A DNA stretch of 28,055 nt from Phytohabitans sp036906915 (GTDB lineage: Bacteria; Actinomycetota; Actinomycetes; Mycobacteriales; Micromonosporaceae): assembly GCF_036906915.1 (NCBI RefSeq), contig NZ_JBAKHX010000092.1, positions 1-28,055 of the forward strand, written 5' to 3'. Shown here one piece after another: positions 1-7,739 of the stretch. A program made the translations under genes and the position numbers. The notes below the pieces were generated by a model. It was not told the DNA's origin and did no database searches. It was given only the letters and a program-made list of their open reading frames with translations. How positions within the stretch are numbered: position 1 is the first letter of the stretch; every line of letters begins with the position of its first letter.

Positions 1-245
1 CTGCCCCAAACCAGGTCAGACAGACGGCATTACCCGATCAACGTTCAAAGACGCGGCACTAGTACCCATGTCGTGACACGTTCCCGCCCGCTGCGGGCAT
101 GCCAGGACGGACCGCTCCCCCATGCTGAAGTCATGACACACCAACACGCTCGCACGCGCGCTACCGCAGCCGATGCATCTATCACGGTTGCAGAAACCGT
201 TGGCAACAAGCCTTCTACACCGGGCTGGCTGGCTTAGGGAGTCTC

Positions 246-420
246 TCAGTTGGTGGCCTTGGCCCAGCTGCGGTAGCAGATCGGTGTGCAGGCCAGGCCG
301 ACGAATGCTTCGAAGTGTTCGGCTTTGCGTTCGTAGCGGCGGACCAGGCGGCGGTTGTTCATCAGCCAGGACAGGCAGTTGGGTCCGGCCCGGGCGCGGT
401 GTCCGGATTGCTCTGGGTCA
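246..420 (-). pseudogene. C-terminal remnant of an IS5-family transposase
   Basis: Reading the minus strand from about 420 to the TGA at 246-248 gives a peptide containing NNRRLVRRYERKAEHFEAF followed by ACTPICYRSWAKATN. This is the familiar C-terminal block of IS5-type DDE transposases (RRLVRRYERK, then an ICYR-like end). No catalytic residues or start are present, so only the tail survives. Immediately beyond the stop the sequence TTA-GGGAGTCTCTC (from 234) looks like a target trinucleotide followed by a terminal inverted repeat, which would make this the right end of the element. That end assignment is inference. The upstream side runs into the domain V-like hairpin at 441-471. The family call is fairly firm; the exact left limit is not. 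Confidence 0.65.
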
Positions 421-440
421 GTCTCCCGGGCCCGCCCGCC

Positions 441-471
441 GAACCCGTGCGACTCTCACCGCACCGGGCTC
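441..471 (-). ncRNA. degenerate group II intron domain V-like hairpin
   Basis: On the minus strand the 31 nt begin GAGCCC and end GGGTTC. These pair, and enclose a distal helix GCGGT / GTCGC capped by a GAGA tetraloop. That order (AGC-containing basal helix, five-pair distal helix, GNRA loop) is the layout of group II intron domain V, usually about 34 nt. Here the 3' side of the middle is about three bases short, so the usual dinucleotide bulge is missing and the ribozyme is probably dead. No reverse transcriptase frame was recognised upstream. It sits just upstream of the IS5-type tail, as if an intron had once split that transposase gene. The call rests on the hairpin alone. Confidence 0.4.
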
Positions 472-728
472 TCCACGAGGTCATGCCGTTGCAACGGGGG
501 CTTGTCGGCGTTGGCTGCCAGGGAGTCGGGATCTTTGTGTCCTGACGATTGTCGGGAGGGAACGGGTGGACCGTTCGAGTTCCTGGTAGGACTTCGGCGT
601 GGGCTACCGGAGCGCGCTGAGCAGGTCCGTGCCGAGGACGCACGGGCGGGCAGGGCAGGGCCGCACTGGCAACTGCACCAACGCCGCACCGGTCATGTCG
701 GCGAGGTGGGTGCCGCGGTCGCCGTCGG
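472..728. other. stretch without a recognised gene
   Basis: The 257 bases between the domain V-like hairpin and the end of the immunity-position gene hold only short frames that look like shadows. If the hairpin is real, part of this stretch on the minus strand would be the degraded domain IV of the intron, but I recognise no maturase motif. No convincing terminator hairpin was found downstream of the toxin operon. Confidence 0.4.
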
Positions 729-1409
729 TCAGTCGGCGTCGCGCAGCACAGTCTTCTCCGCCCACTCCAGGTACTGCCGTTGGGCATCGGCATAGTCACG
801 CCAAGCGACGGAGGTCACCACGACCTGCTTCGCGGCACCGACATCGACCCCGAGCCCCGTGCGGACCGCGAAGATGACGTCGATGATGTCCGCGTTGTGG
901 GTGCGGAACTCGGCCAGAATCCCATCGATCTCCCCGCCGGCCGTGGCCTCCTCGGCGATCCTCCGCGCCATCCTGGCGCGCTTCTGCTCGGTTGACTCGG
1001 TCTCCTCGCTGGGCCAGAAGGCGTCGTCCTCCTCGATCGGCGACGTCGGCGCGTACTGCCTCGGCGCGCCGTCACGGATCATCCAGACGCGGAAGAAGAA
1101 CTCCTCTTGGTCCATGACGAAGAGCTGCACCGCGCTCGGCACCCGCCATGGCACGCGTCCGAAGCGGTCGATGACGCTGCCGACACGGGCGTGGTTGAGC
1201 GTGCCCGCGTAGACGTCGCACTCGGGGTGTTTGTATCCGCCCCAATTGTGCGTCTCGGGATCGGTTATCAGCGCGAGGTCACCGCAGCCGGTCGCCTTGT
1301 CGCGCGGATCAACCCGCGGGCAATCCTCCTTCAGCCACTTGCTGAACTCTTCCGCGTTTGCCCGGTCTTTCGAGGTGACCGAGAGCATGACGTTGGTGAC
1401 CCGACTCAT
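729..1409 (-). CDS. putative immunity protein for the RHS toxin, with bL12-like C-terminal segment
   Basis: This 226-aa cytoplasmic protein (no signal peptide or membrane segment) starts at the ATG at 1409, 14 nt after the RHS stop, with a GAGAGGG Shine-Dalgarno sequence about 7 nt upstream. The open frame continues upstream inside the RHS gene, but that extension is a shadow. Residues 1-125 form a conserved-looking globular part with NWGGYKHPECDVYAG, LNHA, PWRVP and FVMDQEEFFFRVWMIRDG, then an acidic linker rich in E and D. Residues about 165-200 (IIDVIFAVRTGLGVDVGAAK) resemble the IKAVR-TGLGLKEAK helix-turn-helix of the bL12 C-terminal domain. Position immediately 3' of a polymorphic toxin is the classic place for an immunity gene, so protection against the RHS C-terminal nuclease is the likely role. 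I do not recognise a named immunity family, and no function has been shown. Confidence 0.7.
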   Translation of the reverse strand: MSRVTNVMLSVTSKDRANAEEFSKWLKEDCPRVDPRDKATGCGDLALITDPETHNWGGYKHPECDVYAGTLNHARVGSVIDRFGRVPWRVPSAVQLFVMDQEEFFFRVWMIRDGAPRQYAPTSPIEEDDAFWPSEETESTEQKRARMARRIAEEATAGGEIDGILAEFRTHNADIIDVIFAVRTGLGVDVGAAKQVVVTSVAWRDYADAQRQYLEWAEKTVLRDAD

Positions 1410-1423
1410 CGCACGCCCTCTCG

Positions 1424-4400
1424 TTAGGCCATCGGAACTCCGCCTTGTGAACACTGTTCCTCTGGCAGGTATCCGGTGCCACACGGACCGTATCGGCCAA
1501 AGAAGTATAGGTCGGAGAAGAATCCGAAGATGCCCAGGCCGGTGCCGGCCTTGCCCGCAGCCCCGCCTCCTCGCGGTCCCGACTTGCCACCGCCGCCCCG
1601 CGGCCCGGTGCCGCGAGGACCCTCGGGCGGCCCGGCGCCCGCGGGCGGTGACGCCGGTCGCATGATGGTGAGGTCGGTGTCCACGCCGCTGATCTTGCCG
1701 ATGAACTGCCTGCTGTCGAAGTCCAGGTGATCGGATTGGGCTTTCACCTGGCTCAGGGTGTCCGAACTGATCTCGCTCTTGAAGCGGACCACGATCTCGT
1801 CGGCCTGCAACGCCTTCTCCTCCATCTTGCCGACGATGGTGGACACCTTCGTGGTGGACGGTTCGTACAGGTCGACGGTCTTGACCTCCACAATCTCCCC
1901 GTTGCGGTAGGTAATCTTCAGCATATCGGGGCGATATCCGCCCTTTCCTTCGTTCCAATGTTCATCGTTGGCGACGAAGATCGTGCCGTCCGCTGGGGCG
2001 TTTGCCAGAATCCAACCGTTGTTCTGTCCCTTTGCCGTGCCGTTCTTGCTGTCGCGGATTTCGATATTCTCGGGGGGCACCTTGTAGTCGGTCAGCGAGA
2101 TCCGGTGCCTTTCCTTACCACCCACCTTGACAACGCCGTATCCCTTCTGGTCCTTGGGATACACGATCTCGATCTTTTCGTTCTTGCGACGGTTTTCGGC
2201 CTCGTGATCCGCCCAGTCTCCCGGGTCGATCTCCGGTGGGCGCAGGCCGTCCGGATCGCTGAGGGTGACCGGGTTGTTGTTGCCGTAGGAGTACCCGTGG
2301 ATCTGTTGGGGGTCCTGGAAGTCGACGATCGGGTCGACCGAGATGAACCGCCCCATCGACGGGTCGTATTCGCGCGCGCCGAGGTGGGTCAGCCCGGTGT
2401 TGTCTACGGTGCCGCCGACGAAGCCCTTGGTATTGGGCCACGCCGGCACCGTGCCGCGGGGCGTGCCGTAGGGCGTTTGGCGGCGGACGGCGGCCTGCTG
2501 GGTGGTCGGGTCGATCCTGACCTGGGCCGTGCCCTGGTGGTCGCTGGTCAGCCAGGTGAAGCCCGCCGCGGTGCGTGAGGCGAACGTGTGCCCGCCGAAG
2601 GTGTAGTAGCGCGTGCAGGTCCGCGCCGCCGTGGCGTTGGTGAACCGGACCTCCTGGCCCGGTAGGAAGAGGGTCTTACCGGCCGGGTCGCGGCGGATGA
2701 GCCGGTTGCCATCCGCGTCGTATATGTAGGTCGTGGTGCCGGTGGAGTCGACGCTCTTTTCTAGGCGCCCCTCCGCGTCCCAGGTCAACGCCTGCGTGCC
2801 TGAGGCGGCGGTCGGTCGCGCCTCCGTGTTGCCGGTATTGTCGTAGTCGTAGGTCGCCGCGGTCGTCGTGGTGCCGATTGTCGTGGTGGTGCCGGTCACG
2901 GTGTGCGGCTGGGGACCTCCGGCCGCGGGATAGGCGTACGCGGTACTGCGGTTGCCCGACGGCGTGTACTCGTCCTGGGTGAGCCGGTTGCCGACGTCGT
3001 CGTGGGTCCACTTCAGCCAGTACCTCGCGGGACCGCCTAGCGCGGCGGCGGCCGGGGGTGCGGCGCAGTCTCCGTTGGCCGGTGTCCACGCCTCGGAGAG
3101 CCGGCGTAGGAAGTCGTACCGCATGCACTGGTTGTCGACGCCGCCGGCGGCCGCCAGGTCCGCGATCTTCGTGACGTTGCCGGCGTCGTCGTAGTTGTAT
3201 TGGACGTCGGCGAGCGTGTACGGCGAGAGCAGTTCCCGCTCGGTTTTCACGCCCGTCAGCCGGCCCGTCTCGAACTCCCGCGTGAACGTCTGGAAGACGT
3301 GCTCGCCACCGTCCTCGTCCTCGTACAGGCCCGTGTGGAAGTCGAACTGGTCGACCTGGCCCAGGGCGTCGTAGTCGGTGTCGGCCACATAGCTGGACTC
3401 GCCGGCGCCGTACGTCGTGGTGAGCCTGTTCGGCAGGCCCAACGCCTCGTCGTAGTGGTGATTCAGCGACTCGGACTCCAGGTCGGCGGTCTGCCCGAAC
3501 CCGAACGCTTCGAAGCTGCCGTCGACGCGGTAGGCGTAGAAGTTCTCGTAGGTGTCGTTGAGCCCGATCTCGGCGGTCGGGATGATGACCTGATGCCCCG
3601 TGGGCTGGTACGTGTCGGTGTATCCGACGACCTTCACTCGGTAGGTGGCACCGTTGACGTACCGGATCGTCTCGCTCAGCTGTCCCTTGAGGATCCCGTC
3701 GTACAGCCATCGGGCGCGTGGCGTCGCCGATAGCTGGTTCTCGAAGAGCGCGGTCTTCCTGCCCATCGCGTCGTACTGATAGACAAGCTTCACGCCGCGC
3801 GAATCAGTGGTCGACGTGAGCCGGTCGGCGTTGTCGAACCCGGAGATGGTGGTGCCCTTGTCGGGGTCGCTGGCCTCGACCTGGCGGCCCCGCAGGTCGT
3901 ACCCGAAGTCCCAGTGGTTTCCGGCGGCGTCGGTCACCCGGGACAACTGGCCCTTCCGGTCGTATGTGTACGAGGTTTCGACGTGGGCGCCGGTGGGCGT
4001 CGTGCCGCGGTACTGCCGCAGTGCGCGGGCGCGGCCCTGGATGTCGGTGATGGTCGAGGTCGCTGTCGCGCCGGCCGGCGGTGTGAGGTCGGTCCGGTCG
4101 CCGGCGTAGTAGGTCCTGGTGCGCCAGCGCTCGACGCCGTACGGGCTGAAGACCGATGCCGTCGCCCGGCCGGCTCCGTCGTAGACGGTCTGGGTCTGGT
4201 TGGGCACGTGAAGGGCGTCCCTGGAGGTGACCAGCGTGGAGCCGGCCGTTCCCGTGGGGTCGTGGTACGCCCCGTACTCCAGGACCTTCCGGTTGGCCGT
4301 GTCGTAGAACGTCTCGGTCAGCAGCCGCCCGCCCACCGGTGAGGCCGACTGGGTCTGCCGTGGCCGGAGCAGGCCGTCGAAGAGCGCGTACGTGGTGACC

Positions 4401-7400
4401 GGATCCCCTTGCGCGTTCAGCGTTGTGGTCGTCACCAGCGTCACCGCGTCGGCGCGCATCTGATACGTGTAGGAGACGTTGGGCGCGTGGGTGTCCGGCG
4501 CCCGTCCCGGCAGCCACACACCGGTCAGGCGGCCCAGCCCGTCGTATCCCTGAACCGTGCGCTTTCCGTTCGGGTCGACGGTGGCGGTGGGTGCGCCCCA
4601 GGCCGGCTCCAGCGTGGTGGTCGTGGCGTAGCTGAGCGGGTTCGTGACGACCGTCTGTGTGACCACACCGTTCTTCGCGGGCGTGTACGCGGTGGTGGTG
4701 GCCTTGTCCATCGCGTCCCACTGGCTCACCACCCGGCCGTGCGTGTCGTAGCTGGCTCGCGCGACCGTAACGTACGTCGGCGTGCCGGCGTTCCACGCCG
4801 AAAGCTTCTCGTTGCGGGTAGTGAGTCCTCTGGTCGGCGCGGTACCCCAGGACGTGCTGCCGTCGAACCAGGCCCGGCCGTCGCTGACGATGTCGGCGCC
4901 GGTAAGACTCGCCGGATCGTTGGTCTGCGCGCAGGGCAGGGCGAGCACCTGCCGGCGGTGGGGCCTGTTGAGGATCCACGCCGTGCCGTTGCGCGGCTCG
5001 AACGTGGTCCTGGCGCACTGCTCGTCGCCGGTGACGTTGGTGTCGCCGGTGTCGTCGACAGCCACGACCATGCCGTAGGCGTCGAACGTGCTGCGGAGCG
5101 TCCTGACCCGGTCGTCGCGGCCGGCGTCGAGCGCCACCCGCTCGTGTCTGGCCTGCACATCTGTGAAGCGGGCCTCAACGATGTCGCCGTTGATGGTGCG
5201 GGAGGCCGTCGCCGCCGACTGCCAGGGCTCGTTCACCTCGCGGGAGACCACGGGGCCTCTTGGTCCGTTGTGGACGATCACCTCTCGGACGGTGCCGGCG
5301 TAAGCGTCCTCGTCGTTTACTGTCGGCACGCCGGTGCCTGTCACCGGTACCGAGCGGGTGCCGGTCGGCTGCTTGTCTCCGTGCATCCCGCGGAAGTACT
5401 TGGTCTCCGTGTAGGTGCGGTCGCCGCCGTCGCCGGTGGTCACACCGACCCGCTCGTAGCCCCGCCACACGGACCACGTCTTTTCCTTCTTCTCGATCAG
5501 GCCGTCGTCGTCCGCGTAGTGCCAGGCCGGGCTGCCCAGGTAGCTGTATGTGTGCGTGATGGGTGGGCTGCCCTTCGGCGGCGCCCCGCCAGTGTGGTCG
5601 ATCTCATGGATCGTGCTGACCAGGTACTTGTGGAAGTAGTCGGTGATTGGGTTGGTGTAGCCTTCCGGCGTCCAGACAACCGGATAGCACCGCAGGGCGT
5701 TCGCGTGCGGCGCCGACGGCATGCGCGATCCCGGCACGCAGTCCGGCTGCGAATAGGTGAGGCTGGTCGTGCCGCCTGCCTCGTGGCGGATCATCGCGAT
5801 CCGCATCCACTTCATGGCCGGCGAATGGTCCTGAAGGATTTCGGGATCGACCCGGTTGGCGAGCTGCACCGGCGTGAACTCGATGTCGGGGACGCTGGTG
5901 GCCGTGCCGATGAGACCCGTGTGCGAAATCTTCGCCAACCACAGTCCCGCACGGGTGGTGTCGCCCGGATCGGGGAACGTGTGGGTCAGCGTCCACCGCT
6001 CGACGTCCCGGTAGCTCGTCCCGCTGAGCACCTGGGTGGTCACGGTGGACAATCGCTGCGTCGACCAGAAGGTCGGGCTGTAAGTCTCGCACGGCGCGGC
6101 CGTGCACTGCTGATCCCACGGCACGTCCGGCCAGTGCACCCCGTCGTGCGTGCCGCAGGACGAGAGGCACCGATCCTCCGTATCGAAGACCACCCGGGCG
6201 GGCGCGCTTGCGCCGAAGACGGTGTCGGCGTCGTTGTCGCGCCGCGTGCCGTAGGCGACGTGCCGCAGGTAACCGCCCCGCACGTATTCGGCCAGGGTGT
6301 TCTTCTCCAGGTTGCGGGCGTACTTGTTCGTCTCCTTCGCGTACCAGTACGAGGCGCTGTTGCCGTGGGTGTCCACGACGTAGTCGAGGTTCCAGCGGTA
6401 CGCCTGGGCGCATGACGAATCGGCGAAAGCGGTTGCGTGGCAGGGCTCGCCGGAGTGGTTGCCGAACACCGGCGCGGTCCAGGCCGAGTCGGTGCGCTCG
6501 CTGCCAGCACCGGGCAGCTTGTTGAGCCCGAACCAGTACTGCACGCCGTCGTTGGTGGTGACCACCCAGTACTCGCCGTTGTCGTCGCCGTTCTCGGCGT
6601 TCGTCTTGCGCTCCACGCGGGTGCCATCGTCGGATCGCAGGTGCCAACGCTGTTCGCTCGCGTTATAGATCAGTTCGCCGGAGTGACCGCTGAGCGACAG
6701 CGTGGCGTTGTCGGTGGCCCAGCATTGGTCGCCGGTCTTCTCGTTGTTGTTGGCGCCACCCTGCATGTCGTCGCCGCAGAACTCGTACGCCCGCTCGATG
6801 TAACCGGGCCATGCCTCGAAACCCTCGCCGACCCAGGACGGCTGGTTGTTACTCGCCGCGTGGCGCCCGTCGACGGACTGGGAGGAGTACGCGAGGCCGA
6901 CCTTGGGGGCCGGGCCGCCGGGGGCGGGCGGCACGCGCATCGGGTACGACCAGGTGAAGTCGCCAGAGTTTCCTCCAGCAGCCCATGTGGAAGACGCCTG
7001 CAGCGACGTGGCGGCGTAGTCGCCGGCCGGCCCGGACGCGGCGGCCTGCACCGCGAGCAGCGTGCCGGCCGTCGTCACCGACACCTTCGCCGACACCGTT
7101 CCCGCCACGGTGTCGTTTGTGGACTGTAGGGGCGTACCCGCACAGTCCCGGCTTTCGGGCATCGTCAGCGCGCACTCGGGCAGGGCGACGAGCCTGAGCC
7201 GGCTCGCCCAGTCCGCGCCGTACGCCGTGCGGAACGGCTTGTAGTCGATCGCCACGTCGACCGGGCCGGGCTTGGCGACGGCGTCGGCCCGGCCCACCTT
7301 CAGTAGAACGCCGCGCACGCCGGCTTTGGCGGTGGCGGCCCGGTCGAGCACCTGGACGCGTACCCGATTCGGCGTGTCGGCGGAGCCGGCCGGCTGGCGT

Positions 7401-7726
7401 ATCGACACCGGAGTGCCGCCCACCCGTGCCTGACGGCCGGCGGCGCCGCGGCTCCCGGTTGGCGGGCGCGGCACGGCGGTCTCCGCCTGCCCGGCCGCGG
7501 GCCACATCGGCGCAGGTTGTTTCGAGGCATCCGGAAACGCGGCGACGGTCGGTGCCTTGCCCGGCTTGACCGCCGTCACCGGCACGGCTGGCACCTTCTT
7601 CGCCGCCGCGGGCTTGAACGGATCGGGCTTGGCCGCGGAGGCCGGCACCTGAGCGACGGTCACACCCAGCACCGCCGAGAGCAGCACGGCAAGCACCCGG
7701 GCTACGGGCGAGCTGACAGTGGTCAT
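1424..7726 (-). CDS. secreted RHS/YD-repeat polymorphic toxin with PD-(D/E)xK nuclease-like C-terminus
   Basis: This 2100-aa protein starts at the ATG at 7726, which has GGAGG seven bases upstream; an in-frame start 16 codons earlier lies inside the preceding gene's end and is less likely. Residues 1-31 are a Sec signal peptide (hydrophobic run, then PASA). A large N-terminal shell-forming region follows, with YD repeats from about 990 to 1680 (YDTHGRVVSQWD, YDGLGRLTGVW, YDADGNRLIRRD). The RHS-associated core is at about 1785-1827 (YDPSMGRFISVDP to DPDGL). The last 273 residues are the variable toxin part: RPD with D1934, then EVK with E1947 and K1949, a PD-(D/E)xK spacing as in CdiA-type nucleases, followed by KMEEKALQADEIVV. 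After about 2025 comes a Gly/Pro/Arg-rich linker and a hydrophobic, Cys-containing tail. RHS barrels are known to encapsulate such toxins. The substrate (DNA or tRNA) cannot be told from sequence. It is co-transcribed with the upstream giant protein and the downstream immunity candidate. Confidence 0.9.
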   Translation of the reverse strand: MTTVSSPVARVLAVLLSAVLGVTVAQVPASAAKPDPFKPAAAKKVPAVPVTAVKPGKAPTVAAFPDASKQPAPMWPAAGQAETAVPRPPTGSRGAAGRQARVGGTPVSIRQPAGSADTPNRVRVQVLDRAATAKAGVRGVLLKVGRADAVAKPGPVDVAIDYKPFRTAYGADWASRLRLVALPECALTMPESRDCAGTPLQSTNDTVAGTVSAKVSVTTAGTLLAVQAAASGPAGDYAATSLQASSTWAAGGNSGDFTWSYPMRVPPAPGGPAPKVGLAYSSQSVDGRHAASNNQPSWVGEGFEAWPGYIERAYEFCGDDMQGGANNNEKTGDQCWATDNATLSLSGHSGELIYNASEQRWHLRSDDGTRVERKTNAENGDDNGEYWVVTTNDGVQYWFGLNKLPGAGSERTDSAWTAPVFGNHSGEPCHATAFADSSCAQAYRWNLDYVVDTHGNSASYWYAKETNKYARNLEKNTLAEYVRGGYLRHVAYGTRRDNDADTVFGASAPARVVFDTEDRCLSSCGTHDGVHWPDVPWDQQCTAAPCETYSPTFWSTQRLSTVTTQVLSGTSYRDVERWTLTHTFPDPGDTTRAGLWLAKISHTGLIGTATSVPDIEFTPVQLANRVDPEILQDHSPAMKWMRIAMIRHEAGGTTSLTYSQPDCVPGSRMPSAPHANALRCYPVVWTPEGYTNPITDYFHKYLVSTIHEIDHTGGAPPKGSPPITHTYSYLGSPAWHYADDDGLIEKKEKTWSVWRGYERVGVTTGDGGDRTYTETKYFRGMHGDKQPTGTRSVPVTGTGVPTVNDEDAYAGTVREVIVHNGPRGPVVSREVNEPWQSAATASRTINGDIVEARFTDVQARHERVALDAGRDDRVRTLRSTFDAYGMVVAVDDTGDTNVTGDEQCARTTFEPRNGTAWILNRPHRRQVLALPCAQTNDPASLTGADIVSDGRAWFDGSTSWGTAPTRGLTTRNEKLSAWNAGTPTYVTVARASYDTHGRVVSQWDAMDKATTTAYTPAKNGVVTQTVVTNPLSYATTTTLEPAWGAPTATVDPNGKRTVQGYDGLGRLTGVWLPGRAPDTHAPNVSYTYQMRADAVTLVTTTTLNAQGDPVTTYALFDGLLRPRQTQSASPVGGRLLTETFYDTANRKVLEYGAYHDPTGTAGSTLVTSRDALHVPNQTQTVYDGAGRATASVFSPYGVERWRTRTYYAGDRTDLTPPAGATATSTITDIQGRARALRQYRGTTPTGAHVETSYTYDRKGQLSRVTDAAGNHWDFGYDLRGRQVEASDPDKGTTISGFDNADRLTSTTDSRGVKLVYQYDAMGRKTALFENQLSATPRARWLYDGILKGQLSETIRYVNGATYRVKVVGYTDTYQPTGHQVIIPTAEIGLNDTYENFYAYRVDGSFEAFGFGQTADLESESLNHHYDEALGLPNRLTTTYGAGESSYVADTDYDALGQVDQFDFHTGLYEDEDGGEHVFQTFTREFETGRLTGVKTERELLSPYTLADVQYNYDDAGNVTKIADLAAAGGVDNQCMRYDFLRRLSEAWTPANGDCAAPPAAAALGGPARYWLKWTHDDVGNRLTQDEYTPSGNRSTAYAYPAAGGPQPHTVTGTTTTIGTTTTAATYDYDNTGNTEARPTAASGTQALTWDAEGRLEKSVDSTGTTTYIYDADGNRLIRRDPAGKTLFLPGQEVRFTNATAARTCTRYYTFGGHTFASRTAAGFTWLTSDHQGTAQVRIDPTTQQAAVRRQTPYGTPRGTVPAWPNTKGFVGGTVDNTGLTHLGAREYDPSMGRFISVDPIVDFQDPQQIHGYSYGNNNPVTLSDPDGLRPPEIDPGDWADHEAENRRKNEKIEIVYPKDQKGYGVVKVGGKERHRISLTDYKVPPENIEIRDSKNGTAKGQNNGWILANAPADGTIFVANDEHWNEGKGGYRPDMLKITYRNGEIVEVKTVDLYEPSTTKVSTIVGKMEEKALQADEIVVRFKSEISSDTLSQVKAQSDHLDFDSRQFIGKISGVDTDLTIMRPASPPAGAGPPEGPRGTGPRGGGGKSGPRGGGAAGKAGTGLGIFGFFSDLYFFGRYGPCGTGYLPEEQCSQGGVPMA

Positions 7727-7739
7727 CGAAACCTCCGAG

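Noticed and set aside
133..237. Small 34-codon frame starting MTHQHART, ending at the IS5 right end
   Set aside because: No ribosome binding site or family; the stop falls at the supposed insertion junction, so it may be a truncated gene, but support is too weak.
4409..6415. 668-codon open frame on the plus strand opposite the RHS gene
   Set aside because: It is antisense to strongly recognisable YD-repeat coding sequence, is Arg/Val/Gly-rich with no family match, and is a usual by-product of high GC.
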